A DNA stretch of 64,000 nt, from contig JABBOT010000004.1 of NCBI GenBank assembly GCA_016165875.1, positions 9,152,889 to 9,216,888 on the forward strand, read 5' to 3'. Position numbers and translations under genes: made by a program. Of this stretch, positions 60,822-64,000 are shown in pieces. The notes beneath the pieces were generated by a model, which worked only from the letters and a program-made list of their open reading frames with translations, was not told where the DNA came from and did no database searches. This stretch comes from Acanthopleura granulata. Lineage: Eukaryota > Mollusca > Polyplacophora > Chitonida > Chitonidae. Every line of letters starts with the position of its first letter. Within the stretch, counting starts at the first letter, position 1.

Positions 60822-63800
60822 AAATGTTGTGAACAGAAATGTGTCAAGTGTTAAAGAGTGATGAAATTTAATTACCATGAACAGTATGTTGTTGTCATTG
60901 CTGTGCCACGTCACATCATTTCTCCTCTTTACTTGAGCAAAGCAGTGGTCTGGGTCGCTCTACTGTTTGGGTGTGGTGTGAAGATCTGTAGTGCCCTTCC
61001 TAGTCTTACATTACAGTCAGAATCAGGTAAAACTAGAGCTGTTCATGTGTTTGATCTCTCATTACCCTCATTACTACATTTTAACAACACATAAAGCAAC
61101 CACAGTCATCCTAGCCTCAAAGTGAGCTCTGTTTGCAGTTGATGATGCATTGTCATCCTGAATGTGTACTCATTGCAGTATCTGTGGATTTGGTGTAACT
61201 ATGAGAATTGGATAATTAACACCATCCACATGTTAGAGGAAAAATATTTGCACATTAGGCATGAGCTGATTCTCAGGTGTACAGTTCTGAAATCAAAAAG
61301 AATCCAGTTGCCAAAACCTTTAGTGTCAATTTTAAAGAAGCTTTCTCTTTTGGGTTTATGTATCTTGGGGGGTCAGGTATGGTACCTTTGTTGCCTGGAG
61401 AACAAATTTTGGCGCATAGGATAAAAATACATTTTTGTGGCATTTCCGATGTAATTTATCATTTTTATGCCTTTACATGATGTGCTGTCGGTGTAAGTAA
61501 GTGATGTCTTGAAATATAGAAATGTTCATGTGAGAAGAAAAATGACTATCTGAGTGGCTATCTAGCAAAGTCATAGGCTAGGCAGATACCTTCAGAAATA
61601 TACTTTTATTTTGTATGTTTCAGTTTTATCTTTCTTTTTTAGCTGATTTTATGCTTAGTCCTTTTATCAATTTCTTTGGTGGCATTTGCCTGTGTTACAC
61701 TCTGCTTGTGACAATATGTGACTTATTCCCAGAATCCCTTTCAACAGATCTGGTATTGCAGCTTTACTTTGTAAATGTTTAAGCTCTTTTTATGTCACAT
61801 ACTTGTGTATATATGTTTCTTTTGTATGAATGTTTCGACTAACACTATCATCTGTATATACCACATTTGTGAAATCTTCTCTGGAATGCCCTGTATAACA
61901 TGCACATGTAGCATGAAAAGAAGGATAGAAGACATTTGAATTTTACCACTGGGTTTCCTGGTACAATCTGTTAAAAAGTTCAAGGTTTGAACTGAACAGA
62001 AAACAGTGATGTTTAAAGATTTTAAGTGTCCATCCATACACACACCTGGTAGATGCCTGAGGGTGTGAATTTGTGAAAGTATTGTGTGTTTAAAAACTTG
62101 ATTGAAGCTCAAGAAGCTTTTAGGTGAGACACTTGCAGATATCACAGTCTTGCATGTACAGAATGAATGTCTATTCTAACCATTCCTCCATTTTGGCATA
62201 TACATGTTACATGTATATGCTAAATGTTTCTTTATCTCCACAGGTACTAGAAAAATCAGAATAGAATTTTTGAGCAAATCTTGTTGATACTAAATTTGAA
62301 TGTGTTTTCATAATATTGTCTTGTAAAAGGTTGTGGAACAACCATTATCATGTTCTTGAAGAACAATGCCAGGGTTATTCCTGTGTGGCGACTAAAAGAG
62401 ACTTTTTAAATGTTTTATTATTCTATGGATGTGATCAGTTATATAGCGTAAGGAGTTCAGTGTAAAATATAGGATAAATTCAAATTTTTTGTGATAGCAA
62501 GATAAATCAAAATGTTTCATTTTATTACCAGCAGAATCAAGTAAAGTTACTGGATATGTTTCCACTTCAGAAAAACAGGATCTTAGACATAGTTTTCTGG
62601 ACAGAAATACAATTTGTTAAAAGATCGAGGGAATCTACTTACATGTAATTGTTAAAATGCGTGAGCTGTGATGATCAGAGAGACTGTCAGGTATGAAATA
62701 TGTTTGCGAACTGTAGTTAGGCTATTACACAAAACAGCCAAATCGGCACAGCTTTGAATCAAGACAGCTGATAGTGGTACATGTGCATGGTGGAATTCAC
62801 ACACAATTTATTTTCATTTATGGTGGCCATTTCCAACACTGTACAATGAAGTGAAACGTAATATGTAATCTCATAACATTCATATTGGTCGACAGTTCAT
62901 GTGAGATCCACTGTTGGCATGTATGATTAGTAAGTTAACAAGATGCAGGACATATGGATATCTGTTAGCAACTTGAACAATGGTTATTAATTTTTTTTTT
63001 ATAACTATACATATAAAGTTTGGTATGTGGAATCACCATAATGTGAATTTTATTTCACAGCCTAATGTGGGCTTTGAAATGGTTCATGGTTGAGATTAGC
63101 CATGCTCAAAATCTTACGTCACGTGAGATGTGCAAACCTGGCTGATATTTGTTATCCCAAGAAAGGTGGATTTGTCACCCACATGGTTTTTTCAGGCTTC
63201 TCCAGCTCCTGTTTAAAACCATCAAATAATATTGTGTATGGATTTTCTTAGCCTCAGATTGGCTCACAGAGCCGGTCATAATGAAGAATGTCACAATGTC
63301 ACTCTATTTGTGAGCGTGTAGATTGGGTAAAGTATGAGTATAATGAAATATACCTGCTGATATTATGAGCGTAACGACAGGTGTTGTAATCCATCGATGG
63401 GAAATTTTGTGCATTTTGGCAAGTTGTTATCAGATTCAGGAAACCAAAAGCTTTAAATCATATTTTCCCCAGTAAATAACCAGAGCATAATTATCCCCTT
63501 TCTAACTCTTGAAATGGAATAGGAAAATTATAGGTGCACTTTTTGTGTAGATTTAGCAGTATAGCCATTCAAGTACATGTATACAATAAGGCACTATTTT
63601 TAACATTCTTTTATCACTTGTTATTAACAATGTACAGTATGTTATGTATGTTAATGTGTTGCTAAATCTTGATTATGGTTAAAAACCCTCCAGATTTTGT
63701 CATACATGTATATCATCTTTTATCACTGTTGAAATTATGTGTGATTGTATTGTGAAAAAAGGCATGTGTTCATTGGAACGTTATAATCAATACTCATGTA

Positions 63801-64000
63801 TAGGGTTTAATTAAATGTTATTGTCACAAACTACACAGTGCATTAAAACTTACATCTGTGCAGATATACATGTAGCACCAAATAGGTGTACTTCTGAACA
63901 CTTTTGTTTTACATCTTTTTATGATGTATACAGTAATGACATAATGACAATGTAAGTTTTATACCATGGCAAATAATCAGTCATTGCTGGAGCTGTTCTA
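60822..64000 (+). other. 3' UTR and flank of the CUB-like gene
   Basis: No further gene was seen. ATTAAA-type signals occur near 63810 and 63842, but no strong polyadenylation signal can be fixed, so the transcript end is unknown. Open frames here are short and low in complexity. The region continues to the window end without an identified element. Confidence 0.4.

Noticed and set aside
1..64000. tRNA, rRNA genes and CRISPR arrays
   Set aside because: The only tRNA-like sequences are SINE heads; no rRNA segment was recognised. The tandem arrays have no spacer-repeat structure and the genome is eukaryotic.

Overview
This 64 kb window is animal (metazoan) nuclear DNA: AT-rich, with spliced genes whose exons are separated by introns of up to 9.7 kb, GT-AG junctions (one GC-AG), microsatellites and many degraded transposable elements. 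Several copies of one tRNA-headed SINE, whose body encodes the pattern gtttcctcccaccataatg and an AAATA-type tail, point to a marine lophotrochozoan (mollusc or brachiopod-like). That taxonomic placement is inference; nothing in the window names the species.

Layout. 1-5250: no recognised gene; a foldback element at the left edge and several coding-looking stretches of unknown identity. 5580-8935: a minisatellite array with a unit of about 29 bp, interrupted by a unique island and three SINE pieces. 9030-10005: 5' flank of the first gene. 10006-22861 (+): a complete 17-exon gene for a NEK4-type NIMA-related Ser/Thr kinase (759 aa predicted), whose introns hold a 161-bp foldback, a ~150-bp tandem repeat and a dead non-LTR reverse transcriptase. 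22862-26240: 3' flank with a 126-bp tandem duplication. 26250-28800 and 33165-33620: a degenerate ~42-bp satellite, split by a 4.3 kb block containing a C2H2 zinc-finger fragment, a SINE head, a broken protein-primed-type family B DNA polymerase relic (Polinton/Maverick or adintovirus-like) and a short reverse transcriptase fragment. 33620-39430: AT-rich DNA with SINE pieces and microsatellites.

39430-60821 (+): a second gene, encoding a single-pass membrane protein with a CUB-like ectodomain, one transmembrane helix and a cytoplasmic tail ending near a PPxY motif. Its last four exons are clear. Its 5' exons are only tentative; a palindromic E-box (GTCACGTGAC) lies just upstream of a candidate first exon. 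Inside its large 5' introns lie an old interspersed repeat (43610-44270), a ~650-bp tandem duplication (44450-45745) and a 571-bp MITE with 31-bp terminal inverted repeats (45833-46403). 60822-64000 is 3' flank or 3' UTR with no other gene seen.

The two genes lie on the same strand but show no functional link: one is a cytoplasmic or ciliary-type kinase, the other a membrane protein. The most unusual material is the repeat architecture, above all the mobile block inside the 42-bp satellite.
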